A stretch of 64,000 nucleotides of DNA, from NCBI RefSeq assembly GCF_000455225.1, contig NZ_HF954537.1:70096-134095 (forward strand). Direction: 5' to 3'. The notes under the pieces are model-generated. The model saw only the letters and a program-made list of their open reading frames with translations. It ran no database searches and was not told the DNA's origin. The number at the start of each line of letters is the position of its first letter. Within the stretch, counting starts at the first letter, position 1. Below, in pieces: positions 17,702 to 27,184 of this stretch. The DNA comes from Megasphaera massiliensis (lineage in GTDB: Bacteria > Bacillota > Negativicutes > Veillonellales > Megasphaeraceae). The position numbers and the translations under genes are program-made.

Positions 17702-17742
17702 AGTCAAAAAGACGAATATAATATACCTATACGAAAGTCAAA
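17702..17742 (+). promoter_or_regulatory. ctsR operon promoter with CtsR-like heptamers
   Basis: AGTCAAA occurs at 17702-17708 and 17736-17742, on either side of TATAAT at 17717-17722. The heptamer matches the half-site of the CtsR operator (tandem RGTCAAA). Each copy here has only a weak second half, so the site is a plausible but non-classical autoregulatory operator. Confidence 0.65.
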
Positions 17743-17786
17743 AAGAAAAATTAAACCCGTCGATTTTTTTTAAGAGGTGATTTACG

Positions 17787-18242
17787 ATGAGTGTATTAGC
17801 GGATAAAATCGAACAGTTTATCTTACATAAATTATTGGAAGAAAACAATTCCGATATCGTGTTGCGCCGCAATGAGCTGGCTGACGAGCTGCAGTGTGCA
17901 CCGTCGCAGATCAGCTACGTGCTGAGTACGCGATTTTCTAACGACCGGGGCTATCTGGTCGAGTCGCGGCGCGGGTCCGGCGGATTCGTCCGCATCATCA
18001 AACTGACGCCCAAGAAGGAGGACCGCACGCCGGTATTGCTCCACGAACGCCTGCCGGCGGTCAGTATTTCCATGGAAGACCTCGATGCCTTGCTGTATGA
18101 ACTGCTTAAAAGGCGAAGTCTCACCAACAACGAGGCGGTCATCCTCCATTTAACCTTTGAATCACTCTATCGCCGCATCGATGATGAGGCTTCACGCTTA
18201 CTCGTCATCAGCGACATTTTGAAAAATCTGAACCTTCATTGA
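17787..18242 (+). CDS. ctsR: Transcriptional repressor CtsR
   Basis: Class III heat-shock repressor of 151 residues, which blocks clp gene transcription until heat or arginine phosphorylation releases it. The N-terminal winged helix (LADKIEQFILHKLLEENN, then LADELQCAPSQISYVLSTRF) and the glycine-rich wing RRGSGGFVRI are clear; the C-terminal dimerisation helices follow. It is the first gene of the four-gene ctsR-mcsA-mcsB-clpC operon and has its own operator-like sequence upstream. TTAAGAGGTGA lies ahead of the ATG. Length and order match other Firmicutes. Confidence 0.95.
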   Translation: MSVLADKIEQFILHKLLEENNSDIVLRRNELADELQCAPSQISYVLSTRFSNDRGYLVESRRGSGGFVRIIKLTPKKEDRTPVLLHERLPAVSISMEDLDALLYELLKRRSLTNNEAVILHLTFESLYRRIDDEASRLLVISDILKNLNLH

Positions 18243-18264
18243 AGATAGAAAGGACGTGAGGGCC

Positions 18265-18780
18265 ATGCTCTGTGATGCCTGTAAAAAACGCGAGGCTGTT
18301 GTCCATATCGTCAAAATTGAAGACGGGCAGCGTACGGACGTCCACCTGTGTGCTACCTGCGCTAAAAGACAGTCAAACTTTTCGAATATGCGAGATGTCA
18401 ATATTATCGATAATGATTTTTTCCGTAAGATGGCCTATCCCGATTACCAAGGGGCTAGCGGCGATGAACCGCGCTGTGCCAGCTGCGGCATGACCTACGG
18501 GGAGTTTAACCATGTGGGAAAATTCGGCTGCCCCGATTGTTATGAAGCTTTTAAGGAAGAAATTCCGCCTCTCCTGCGGCGCATTCACGGCCACAGCAAG
18601 CACGTCGGCAAGGTGCCGAATCGCGGGACCGGCGTCTTTCGGACGGCAACGCAGGTTAAGCGCCTGCGCCAGCACCTGCAAAAGCTCGTGCAGGAAGAGC
18701 GCTACGAAGAAGCGGCCAAGGTCCGCGACGAAATCCGGGCGCTCCAACGCCAGCTTCCGGCTGATGGAAAGGGGGAATAA
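18265..18780 (+). CDS. mcsA: McsA, activator of the McsB arginine kinase
   Basis: Zinc protein of 171 residues that activates McsB and takes part in CtsR control and metal stress. Four CxxC pairs are present (Cys3/6, 29/32, 71/74, 89/92), and a UVR motif occupies about residues 137-165 (LQKLVQEERYEEAAKVRDEI). I chose ATG at 18265 with AAAGGA ten bases upstream, which gives the usual MLCDACKKREA start; a GTG nine bases earlier sits too close to that ribosome site. The gap to ctsR is 22 bases and mcsB starts three bases downstream. Confidence 0.94.
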   Translation: MLCDACKKREAVVHIVKIEDGQRTDVHLCATCAKRQSNFSNMRDVNIIDNDFFRKMAYPDYQGASGDEPRCASCGMTYGEFNHVGKFGCPDCYEAFKEEIPPLLRRIHGHSKHVGKVPNRGTGVFRTATQVKRLRQHLQKLVQEERYEEAAKVRDEIRALQRQLPADGKGE

Positions 18781-18783
18781 GCC

Positions 18784-19848
18784 GTGGTACGCGATATGCT
18801 CATGGCGCCGCTCTGTCCTTGGCAGGACGGGACCGGTGAATTCCGGGACATCGTCCTCGACAGTCGGGTCCGCTTGAATCGGAATTTAAAGAAATATGTA
18901 TTTCCCGATAAAGCCTCGGATACAGAACTGTCGGCCGTCCTCGACGAAGCCAAAGGACAGCTCGGTACACTGAACACCCTAGGACAGGGCCATTACCGCT
19001 TCATTTCTTTTGAAGACTTGTCGCCTCTCGAACGGGAGGTACTGGCCGTCAAGCATCTGTCGTCAGCCGGCCATATTGAACGGCCGAACCATCGGGGGAT
19101 TCTCCTCCGCGACGACGGTGCCGTGTCGATCATGGTCAATGAAGACGACCATTTCTGTATCCAAGTTGCCGCCCCGGGCTTTGACCTGCGGCGCGTTTGG
19201 GATCAGGCCGCCCAGATCGACGATGCCTTGGAAAGCCACTTGGATTTTGCTTTCCGTGATGACTTCGGCTACCTTACGGCAAGTCCCTCCCTGACCGGTA
19301 CGGGCCTGACCGTCGGCGTGACCCTTCACGTCCCGGCCCTGGTCATGATGAAGCGCTTTAACCGCATCGTCCAAGGGACGACGAAATTTGGATTTACCTT
19401 CTCCGGTATCTACGGGGAACGGAACGACTCCATCGGTAACATATTCCAGATCACCAACCAGATTACCCTGGGGGTGACTGAAGCCGATACGATGGAACAA
19501 CTGCGAAAAATCGTGACCCAGATCGTGCAGGAAGAACAGAACTGCCGCACCTTGGTTTGGGATCACAATAAGAATAACTTGAAAGATAAATGGCTGCGCA
19601 CTTGGGGCACCCTCAGTCAGGCCTGGCTCCTCGATGACCGGGAAACGCTGAACTTTGCCAGCGACCTTCGCTTCGGCATCGACATGGGGGTCATCCCCGT
19701 GCAGCCCCTGGCTTATGAAGCCATTATGGCCGCTTCGGATCCTGCTTGGCTCCAACTTCAGGCAGGCTCGGAATTAAGCGGCGAAGACTTAGAGCACCAA
19801 CGCGCCAAAGCGGTGCAGCAAGTGCTCCGTGAGTACAGAAGGAAGTGA
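18784..19848 (+). CDS. mcsB: Protein-arginine kinase McsB
   Basis: Guanidino-kinase-fold enzyme of 354 residues that phosphorylates arginine in proteins and marks them for ClpC-ClpP degradation. The phosphagen-kinase nucleotide-binding motif SRVRLNRN is at residues 27-34, and a later ITNQITLGVTE segment is typical of McsB. The GTG start lies three bases after the mcsA stop, with AAAGGGGG overlapping the end of mcsA. Length is normal. Its main client unfoldase, ClpC, is encoded next after six bases. Confidence 0.95.
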   Translation: MVRDMLMAPLCPWQDGTGEFRDIVLDSRVRLNRNLKKYVFPDKASDTELSAVLDEAKGQLGTLNTLGQGHYRFISFEDLSPLEREVLAVKHLSSAGHIERPNHRGILLRDDGAVSIMVNEDDHFCIQVAAPGFDLRRVWDQAAQIDDALESHLDFAFRDDFGYLTASPSLTGTGLTVGVTLHVPALVMMKRFNRIVQGTTKFGFTFSGIYGERNDSIGNIFQITNQITLGVTEADTMEQLRKIVTQIVQEEQNCRTLVWDHNKNNLKDKWLRTWGTLSQAWLLDDRETLNFASDLRFGIDMGVIPVQPLAYEAIMAASDPAWLQLQAGSELSGEDLEHQRAKAVQQVLREYRRK

Positions 19849-19854
19849 TTTCCC

Positions 19855-22288
19855 ATGGCGAACAACAGATTTACCAACGATGCCAAAGCTGTGCTTCAGT
19901 TTGCACAGGATACGGCACAGAAATTTCATCATGACTACGTCGGAACAGAGCATATCCTGCTCGGTCTCGTTTTAAATAAAGACGGCATTGCCGGACTGAT
20001 CCTCTCTCAGCTGGGCCTGACGTCAGAGAATGTTACCCGTGCCATTGAACAGCAGGTCGGTTGGGGCACCGATACGACGGGAAAACTGCGCCTGACGCCG
20101 CGTACTAAACGGGTCATGGAAATGGCCGTCCGTGAAGCCAATCGATTGGAACAGAACTACGTCGGAACCGAACACCTCTTGTTCGGCATCCTGGCCGAAG
20201 GAACGGGCATGGCCGTCCAGATCCTCGAAAATATGGATATCGATCCCGACCTCGTGTCCCAGCGCCTGAGCGAGCTCATGAATGACGGCGACGCAGCCGG
20301 CAGTGAGCCCGCCGGAGATAAAAAGGGCAGCGACTTATCCCAGTTCGGCCGCGACCTCAATGAATGGGCCAAAAAGGATAAGGTCGATCCGGTCATCGGC
20401 CGAGAACAAGAAATCAGCCGCGTCATTCAGATTTTAAGCCGCCGGACGAAGAACAATCCGGTCCTCATCGGCGCTCCCGGCGTCGGTAAGACTGCCATTG
20501 CCGAAGGGCTGGCACAGCGTATCATTACCGGCAACGTCCCGGACAGCCTGCAAGACAAGCGCGTCTTTTCCCTGGACCTCGCCAGCATCGTCGCCGGTAC
20601 CAAGTACCGCGGTGAATTCGAAGAACGGATCAAACGCATCTTGGATACCATTTCCCGCGACGATACGATCATCCTCTTCATCGATGAAATTCATCAGCTC
20701 ATCGGCGCCGGTGCCGTAGAAGGCGCTATGGATGCGGCCAATATCCTGAAACCGGCCCTGGCTCGCGGCGATTTGCAGTGCATCGGAGCGACGACGGCTG
20801 ACGAATATAAGAAGCACTTTGAAAAAGATGCCGCCTTGGCTCGGCGTTTCCAGCCCGTCCAGGTCGGTGAACCGAATGAAGACGACGCCGTATCCATCCT
20901 CTTCGGCCTGCGCGATCGCTACGAAGCCTTCCACAAGGCCCGTATCACCGATGAAGCCGTACGGGCTGCCGTCAAATTGTCGGCCCGCTATATTTCCGAC
21001 CGCTACCTGCCCGATAAGGCTATCGACGTCATGGACGAAGCGACGGCACGGGTCCGCATGAAAGTCTATGCGCCGTCTCATGAACTGCAGGTCCTGGAAC
21101 AGAAGCTGGCCGATATCAAGAAGGAAAAAGAAGCCGCCCTCGATGGGGAAGACTTTGAAAAATGCGCCGCCCTGCGCGATGCCGGCAAAAAAATCGCTTC
21201 GGAAATTTCGGCCCTGCAGAAGGAAAAGAAGCAGCATGACGATGAAAAACTCGTCGTGACCGAAAACGACATTGCCGACGTCGTTTCCATGTGGACCGGC
21301 GTTCCCGTCCAGCAGATTACGGAAACGGAATCGCAGCGCCTGCTCCACTTGGAAGAAGAGCTGCATAAGCGGGTCATCAGTCAGGACGATGCCGTTACGG
21401 CCGTAGCGAAAGCCGTTCGCCGTGCCCGGGCCGGACTGAAAGATGCCAACCGTCCTATCGGTTCCTTCCTGTTCCTCGGCCCGTCCGGTGTCGGCAAGAC
21501 GGAATTGGCCCGTACCTTAGCGGCCCAACTCTTCGATAGCCCCGACAACATGATCCGCATCGACATGAGCGAATTCATGGAAAAATACAGCGTCTCCCGC
21601 TTGGTCGGCGCCCCTCCGGGCTACGTCGGCTATGAAGAAGGGGGCGAACTGACCGATGCCGTCCGGGAAAAACCGTACAGTGTCATCCTCTTCGACGAAG
21701 TCGAAAAGGCCAGCAGCGACTTCTTCAACCTCTTGCTGCAGGTCCTCGACGAAGGCCGGCTGACCGATTCGAAGGGTCGGACCGTCGACTTCCGCAATAC
21801 GGTCATCATCATGACCAGCAACCTCGGGGCCTCCCATCTCCGTCCGTCCGGTCCGGTCATGGGCTTTGCTACCGGCGGTGACGGTGACGGCAGTGAAGAA
21901 AAGGCTTTCAACGAAGCGCGAAAGGCAATCCTCGAGGACGTGAAACGCTTCTTCCGGCCGGAATTCTTGAACCGTATCGATGAAATGATCGTCTTCAAGC
22001 CCCCTGGCTCAGTCCGATCTTCGTCAGATCGTCGATATCATGCTCAAAGAGCTGACGGCGCGTCTTGGCGAAAAGGGTGTGGGCCTGAACTGGACGACGG
22101 CCGCCGATGACGTCCTCGTCAAGGATGGGACCGATTTTGCCTACGGCGCCCGTCCGCTGAAGAGAGCTATCCAGAAACTGGTCGAAGACCCGATTTCGGA
22201 AATGCTCTTAAGCGGTGACGTCAAAGACGGCAATACGATTCACGTCGACAGCTTAGATAAGAAGAAGCTCGTCTTTACGACAGAATGA
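19855..22288 (+). pseudogene. clpC: ATP-dependent unfoldase ClpC, one-base frameshift
   Basis: Hsp100 unfoldase that feeds arginine-phosphorylated and damaged proteins to ClpP. It has the Clp-N double repeat (1-145), AAA1 Walker [10 protein letters not shown] near 205, a UVR-like linker ([21 protein letters not shown]) and AAA2 Walker [10 protein letters not shown]. The frame breaks at a C5 run at 22000-22004. With one C removed the sequence continues [15 protein letters not shown] into the second piece, giving an 810-residue protein, the standard length. As read, translation ends at 22110 with an abnormal tail and lacks the C-terminal D2-small domain. Loss of clpC at the end of an intact operon is unlikely, so a sequencing error is the first explanation. 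Confidence 0.93.
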
Positions 22289-22294
22289 TGAAAG

Positions 22295-22336
22295 GGCTTC
22301 GCATGAAGGCAGTGCTTGTCATGCGAAGCCTTTTTT
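22295..22336 (+). terminator. Terminator of the ctsR-clpC operon
   Basis: GGCTTCGCATGA pairs perfectly with TCATGCGAAGCC and is followed by six T. It lies just after the clpC stop and before radA. Confidence 0.92.
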
Positions 22337-22372
22337 ATGAACCGCACTAAAACACAGTGCAAAGGAGAAAGT

Positions 22373-23752
22373 ATGGCAAAAGCAAAAACTCGTTACGTTT
22401 GTACCAGCTGCGGCAGCGTTTCCAGCCGCTGGCTCGGCCGCTGCCCTCAGTGCGGCGAGTGGAATACGATGGCAGAAGAACAGGTGGCTCCTGAGGCCCC
22501 TAAGGCGGCCCAAAGCATGGCCCGCAGCGGACCGGCGTCGCGGGCCACCTCCTTGTCGGACATCGCCTTAGAAGATATGACCCGCGTCGAAACGGGAATC
22601 GGAGAACTCGACCGCGTCCTCGGCGGCGGCATCGTGCCGGGAGCCCTCATCCTCTTGAGCGGTGATCCGGGCATCGGCAAATCGACACTGGTCCTCCAAT
22701 TGGCGGCGGCCGTCTGTGATAAGAACGGCGCCGTCCTCTACGGCTCGGGCGAAGAGTCGGCCGGTCAAATAAAGTTACGGGCTCAGCGCTTAGGCATTGC
22801 CGCGCCGAATCTCGTCATTCAGGCCGATACGTCCTTGGACAATATCTTAAGTGAAGCCCATAAACGGCGGCCGGCCCTGGTCATCGTCGACTCGATTCAG
22901 ACCATGTACAGCCAGTCTGTCGAAGGGACGCCGGGCAGTTTATCCCAAATCCGCGAAGGGACGAGCCGCCTCATGACCTTTGCCAAAAGTGAAGCCATTC
23001 CGGTCATCGTCATCGGCCACGTCACGAAAGACGGAGCCATTGCCGGACCGCGGATGATGGAGCACATGGTCGACGTCGTCCTCTATTTTGAAGGGGAACG
23101 CAACTACCAGTTCCGCATCCTTCGGGGCATTAAGAACCGCTTTGGCTCGACCAACGAGTCGGGCCTGTTCACCATGACCGGCGGCGGCTTGTCAGAACTG
23201 GAAAATCCGTCTCAGCTCCTCCTGGCGGAACGGGCGGCCGACCAAGCCGGCTCTGCCGTTGCCGCCGTCCTCGACGGCATGCGCCCTATGCTGGGGGAAA
23301 TCCAGGCCCTGACGGCCCACTCGGTCTTTGCCGTTCCCCGGAGGACGGCGTCGGGCATGGATTATAACCGCCTCATCATCCTCCTGGCCGTCCTTGAAAA
23401 GCGCCTCGGTGCCGCCCTTGGCAGTCAGGACGTCTATATCAACGTCGTCGGCGGCCTGCGCCTGACGGAAACGGCAGCCGATCTGCCGGTCCTCCTGGCC
23501 GTCTATTCCAGCCTGCGCGACATCTCCATGGACAGCCGGACCGTCGTCATGGGAGAAGTCGGCCTGACCGGCGATGTCCGCCGCGTGCCCCAGGCCCTGC
23601 GCCGCGTCAAGGAAGCGGCGAAAATGGGCTTTCGCACCTTTATCATGCCGAAGGGGAACCTCGAAGACGTCGATCCCGGTGCCTTTCCGAAGGACTGCCG
23701 CTTCGTCGGCGTGGCCACCCTTCGGGAGGCTATTGAAAAGGCCTTTGCTTGA
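22373..23752 (+). CDS. radA: DNA repair protein RadA
   Basis: RecA-like branch-migration ATPase (RadA/Sms) of 459 residues that acts in recombination repair and transformation. It has an N-terminal zinc ribbon (CTSCG...CPQCG), Walker A GDPGIGKST, the RadA-specific motif KNRFG (GIKNRFGS) and a C-terminal Lon-protease-like domain without catalytic function. I chose ATG at 22373 because AAAGGAG lies five bases upstream and the protein then starts MAKAKTRYVCTSCG; the extended frame would run back into the clpC terminator. In B. subtilis disA follows radA; here a Nudix gene follows. Confidence 0.96.
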   Translation: MAKAKTRYVCTSCGSVSSRWLGRCPQCGEWNTMAEEQVAPEAPKAAQSMARSGPASRATSLSDIALEDMTRVETGIGELDRVLGGGIVPGALILLSGDPGIGKSTLVLQLAAAVCDKNGAVLYGSGEESAGQIKLRAQRLGIAAPNLVIQADTSLDNILSEAHKRRPALVIVDSIQTMYSQSVEGTPGSLSQIREGTSRLMTFAKSEAIPVIVIGHVTKDGAIAGPRMMEHMVDVVLYFEGERNYQFRILRGIKNRFGSTNESGLFTMTGGGLSELENPSQLLLAERAADQAGSAVAAVLDGMRPMLGEIQALTAHSVFAVPRRTASGMDYNRLIILLAVLEKRLGAALGSQDVYINVVGGLRLTETAADLPVLLAVYSSLRDISMDSRTVVMGEVGLTGDVRRVPQALRRVKEAAKMGFRTFIMPKGNLEDVDPGAFPKDCRFVGVATLREAIEKAFA

Positions 23753-23810
23753 TTTTGGCGGATCATCCCGATTCTGTTGGGAAAAGCCGGCTTTCAGTAG
23801 GCAAAAAGTC

Positions 23811-23824
23811 TTTACCATGGTAAA
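23811..23824. promoter_or_regulatory. Perfect palindrome upstream of Nudix/restriction pair
   Basis: TTTACCATGGTAAA is a perfect 14-base palindrome, 32 bases before the Nudix start codon, and its right end overlaps a possible -10 (TAAAAT). It could be a repressor site. No matching -35 was found at 17 bases. Confidence 0.4.
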
Positions 23825-23855
23825 ATAGGGAAAAACGAGGAAAGAAGGACGTGTG

Positions 23856-24254
23856 ATGAAGCATTTGGAAGTGGTGGCAGCGATTTTAGAATACGACGGA
23901 AGGATCCTCTGTATGGAACGAGGACAGGGGAAGTTCGACTACGTCAGCTTTAAGTATGAATTCCCGGGCGGGAAAATCGAGCCCGGTGAGGCGAAGCACG
24001 AAGCGATTGAACGGGAACTGCGGGAAGAAATGGACGTCCATGTATCGGTCCGGGAAGAAGACCTCTATATGACCGTCCATCACGACTATCCCGATTTTTC
24101 CATCAGCCTCCATGCCTTTTACTGCCGGCTGGATAATCCTGATTTCATCCGAAAAGAACACGTCGCCGCCAAGTGGTTGGCGCCAAAAGATCTGCCGACC
24201 TTGGACTGGGCTCCGGCGGACGTGCCGATCATGCTTAAATTAGCCGGAAAGTAG
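23856..24254 (+). CDS. NudG-like Nudix (deoxy)nucleotide pyrophosphohydrolase
   Basis: Nudix hydrolase of 132 residues. The Nudix box spans residues 39-61 (GKIEPGE, seven residues, then RELREE). The start KHLEVVAAILEYDGRIL, the LHAFYC strand and the end WAPADVPIM resemble E. coli NudG/MutT-type enzymes that hydrolyse damaged or methylated dNTPs such as 5-methyl-dCTP and 8-oxo-dGTP. The true substrate is not shown by sequence. ATG at 23856 follows GAAGGA; a GTG directly before it is possible. The gene ends 8 bases before a modified-DNA restriction enzyme gene, and the two probably form one transcript. Confidence 0.87.
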   Translation: MKHLEVVAAILEYDGRILCMERGQGKFDYVSFKYEFPGGKIEPGEAKHEAIERELREEMDVHVSVREEDLYMTVHHDYPDFSISLHAFYCRLDNPDFIRKEHVAAKWLAPKDLPTLDWAPADVPIMLKLAGK

Positions 24255-24262
24255 GCGGAGTC

Positions 24263-27139
24263 ATGGCGGAATACGGAGCCCTTGAACAGTGCCTGCGCGA
24301 AGGCTTTATCGACTATACCATCGAAGCCGACCAGCGCTATGTGCCGAAAATCCTGACGAATAATAAAGAAAAGAAACGAAAGGTCCTCGACACCATCTTG
24401 TCGCAGCTCTACGTCTGCGACCAGTTTCTGTTTTCTGTCGCCTTTCTGACCAAGAGCGGCATTGCCTGCCTGAAGGATGCCCTCATCGAAAATCACAGGG
24501 CCGTAGGGAAGATACTGGCCTCGCAGTACCTGAATTTTACAGAGCCCGATGCCTTGCGGGAGCTGTTGAAATTTCCCAATGTAGAACTGCGGATGGTGAC
24601 CGAAGAACGGGCCTTCCATGCCAAAGGCTACCTCTTTCACCGCGCTCAGGCCGGGCCCGAAAACTATACCATGGTCATCGGCAGCAGCAATATGACGGCC
24701 AATGCCTTGACGCACAATCAGGAATGGAACGTCTTTTTTACGTCGGCTGAAAACGGGGCCCTCATCCGTCAGACACAAGAGGAATTCCAAGCCTTGTGGG
24801 ATACGGCGGAAGTCGTCGATGAAGATTGGATCCAGGCCTATCAAAGCATTTATAAACGCCAGAATCCGAGAAAAAGGGGCTTGTATCTGCCCTTTCATAA
24901 GATTCAGCCCAATACCATGCAAAAGGCGGCCCTCGCGGGCATTCAGAAGCTTCGTGACCAGGGGGAAGACCGGGGGCTGTTGATTTCGGCGACGGGGACC
25001 GGCAAGACCTATCTGTCGGCCTTCGATGTCATGAAACTGAGGCCGCGGCGGTTCCTCTTCGTCGTCCATCGCGAGCTCATCGTCAAAAGCGCTCGTGCCA
25101 GCTACGTCAAAGTCGGCGTCGATCCGGCCGACACGGGTCTATTGACAGGGCACGATAAAGACGTCGACAAGCCTTATCTTTTTGCGACGATACAGACCTT
25201 ATCCCGTGATGACATCCTCTATTCCTTTGCTCCCGATGCCTTTGACTACATCGTCATGGATGAAGTCCATCATGGGGGAGCGGCGACGTATCAGAAGGTA
25301 CTTGACTACTTTAAGCCAACGTTCCTCTTGGGCATGACGGCGACGCCGGAACGGTCCGATGATTTCGATATTTACGCCTTGTTTCACCACCAGATTGCCT
25401 ATGAGATCCGCCTTCACGACGCCTTATCCGAAAATATGCTGGTGCCCTTCCATTATCATGGTGTCAGCGAAATCACGGTCAATGGCGAGGTCCTCGATGA
25501 CAACAGTGATTTTACGGCCCTGACCTGTGAAGAACGGGTGCGGCACATTCTCCATTATGCCGACCTCTACGGCAGTGATACGGACCGCGTCAAAGGCCTT
25601 GTCTTTTGCCGCAGCGTCGAAGAAGCGCGAACTCTGGCGGCTGCTTTTGTCAAACACGGCCGACGGGCCGTGGCCTTGACCGGCGCCTCGACAGAGCGTG
25701 AACGGCAGGACGCCATCGGTCATTTAGAAGCCAGGGCCGAAGAAGACGGTGACTATTTGGATTATATCTTTACCTGCGATATCCTTAATGAAGGCGTCGA
25801 TATTCCTCAGGTCAATCAAGTTATCATGCTGCGTCCGACGGCATCGGCCATCGTCTTCGTCCAGCAGCTGGGGCGCGGCCTTCGAAAGTATCCCTATAAG
25901 CGCTATTTAGAAGTCCTCGACTTCATCGGCAACTATGAAAATAACTTTCTCCTGCCCATTGCCCTCTTTGGCGACCGGACCTACGATAAGGATTTTGTCC
26001 GCAGTCTGATGCAGACCAATTTCCTGCCCGGACCGACGTCGGTCCACTTCGACGACATTGCCAAGGAGCGAATCTATGCGGCCATCGACAAAAAGAAGGC
26101 CTTAGCCGATTTAGACGACTTGAAAAACGCCTATCGCGACATGAAATGCCGTTTGGGCAGAGAGCCCATGATGATGGATTTTGTCCGTTTTGGCGATAAG
26201 GATCCGATGCTGTTCATTGCCAAAAAAGAGTCCTTCTATGAATTTTCCCAGTATATGGAGCCGCAGCCGTCGACGCTGAATGACGCCCACCGGGTCGTGC
26301 TGAAGCTGATGAGCTTAGAACTTTCAAATGGAAAACGCATCGAAGAGATCTTGATCCTTCGTCATGTCCTGGCCGGATCGTCGTGGTCGACGGCGGACCT
26401 TGCGGCAGAGATGGAGCGATTGTACGGATTCCTGCCTTCGACGGAAACGATGGACCATGCTGCCCGGGTATTAAGTCTGCAATTTTTTGGCAAAAAGGCG
26501 CAGCAGAAATATGGAGGTTCACCCCTCCTTTCTTTTGAAAACCATGTCTATCGGTCGACTCCGTATTTTGAATCCTTGAAACAGAACGCCGAATTTAAGG
26601 CCTATGTCCACGATGTCCTCGATTACGGGACGTATCGCTTTGAATCCCTGTATATTCAAGATGATCCCGATATCGTCGGCGGTTTTGTACGCTATGGACG
26701 CTATTCCCGAAAAGACGTATCGCGCATTCTCAATTACGATACGAACCGCGAAGGGACGCTGAACGGCTATCAAATCGTCGGACATACGTGTCCCATCTTC
26801 GTTACCTATGAAAAGTGTGACGATATTTCAGCCAATACGAAGTATGAAGACCGATTCATATCCCCGCAGGAGTTCAGTTGGATGACCCGGGCCCGCGTTC
26901 GCCTGACCTCTTCCCAGATTCCGGCTATTCAGGACAGCCGTACGCGGAAGCTGCTGTTCGTGAAAAAGAGCGATGCCGAAGGGTCGAACTTCTACTATAT
27001 CGGCGATTTAAAGGTCCTCGGCGATCCCGTAGAGACGACCATTGCCAACGATGCCGGCGTGCAGCTGCCCATCGTCAATTTTCGATTTGTCATCGATAAG
27101 CCTGTCGAAGAGAAACTCTACACCTATCTTTGTGAATAA
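24263..27139 (+). CDS. SauUSI-like type IV restriction enzyme (PLD-helicase-DUF3427)
   Basis: Large enzyme of 958 residues. Domains in order: a phospholipase D-type nuclease (to about 180; His119-x-Lys121 in FHAKGYLF and GSSNMTANAL), a superfamily 2 helicase (Walker A SATGTGKT at 242-249, DEVHH at 333-337, motif VI QQLGRGLRK near 534-542), and a C-terminal region matching DUF3427 (for example RYSRKDVSRILNYD and FVTYEKCDDISANTKY). This order and length match Staphylococcus SauUSI, which cuts DNA carrying 5-methyl- or 5-hydroxymethylcytosine using ATP. A defence role is inferred. It sits in a housekeeping locus beside a Nudix gene. Ribosome site GGCGGAG precedes the ATG. Confidence 0.87.
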   Translation: MAEYGALEQCLREGFIDYTIEADQRYVPKILTNNKEKKRKVLDTILSQLYVCDQFLFSVAFLTKSGIACLKDALIENHRAVGKILASQYLNFTEPDALRELLKFPNVELRMVTEERAFHAKGYLFHRAQAGPENYTMVIGSSNMTANALTHNQEWNVFFTSAENGALIRQTQEEFQALWDTAEVVDEDWIQAYQSIYKRQNPRKRGLYLPFHKIQPNTMQKAALAGIQKLRDQGEDRGLLISATGTGKTYLSAFDVMKLRPRRFLFVVHRELIVKSARASYVKVGVDPADTGLLTGHDKDVDKPYLFATIQTLSRDDILYSFAPDAFDYIVMDEVHHGGAATYQKVLDYFKPTFLLGMTATPERSDDFDIYALFHHQIAYEIRLHDALSENMLVPFHYHGVSEITVNGEVLDDNSDFTALTCEERVRHILHYADLYGSDTDRVKGLVFCRSVEEARTLAAAFVKHGRRAVALTGASTERERQDAIGHLEARAEEDGDYLDYIFTCDILNEGVDIPQVNQVIMLRPTASAIVFVQQLGRGLRKYPYKRYLEVLDFIGNYENNFLLPIALFGDRTYDKDFVRSLMQTNFLPGPTSVHFDDIAKERIYAAIDKKKALADLDDLKNAYRDMKCRLGREPMMMDFVRFGDKDPMLFIAKKESFYEFSQYMEPQPSTLNDAHRVVLKLMSLELSNGKRIEEILILRHVLAGSSWSTADLAAEMERLYGFLPSTETMDHAARVLSLQFFGKKAQQKYGGSPLLSFENHVYRSTPYFESLKQNAEFKAYVHDVLDYGTYRFESLYIQDDPDIVGGFVRYGRYSRKDVSRILNYDTNREGTLNGYQIVGHTCPIFVTYEKCDDISANTKYEDRFISPQEFSWMTRARVRLTSSQIPAIQDSRTRKLLFVKKSDAEGSNFYYIGDLKVLGDPVETTIANDAGVQLPIVNFRFVIDKPVEEKLYTYLCE

Positions 27140-27153
27140 TTGTCTGTTGCTGA

Positions 27154-27184
27154 AATGTCATGAACGGGTCGTCATGGCATTTTT
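27154..27184 (+). terminator. Terminator of the Nudix/restriction pair
   Basis: AATGTCATGA pairs with TCATGGCATT (one G-U) and is followed by a short T run, 15 bases past the stop codon. Confidence 0.7.
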
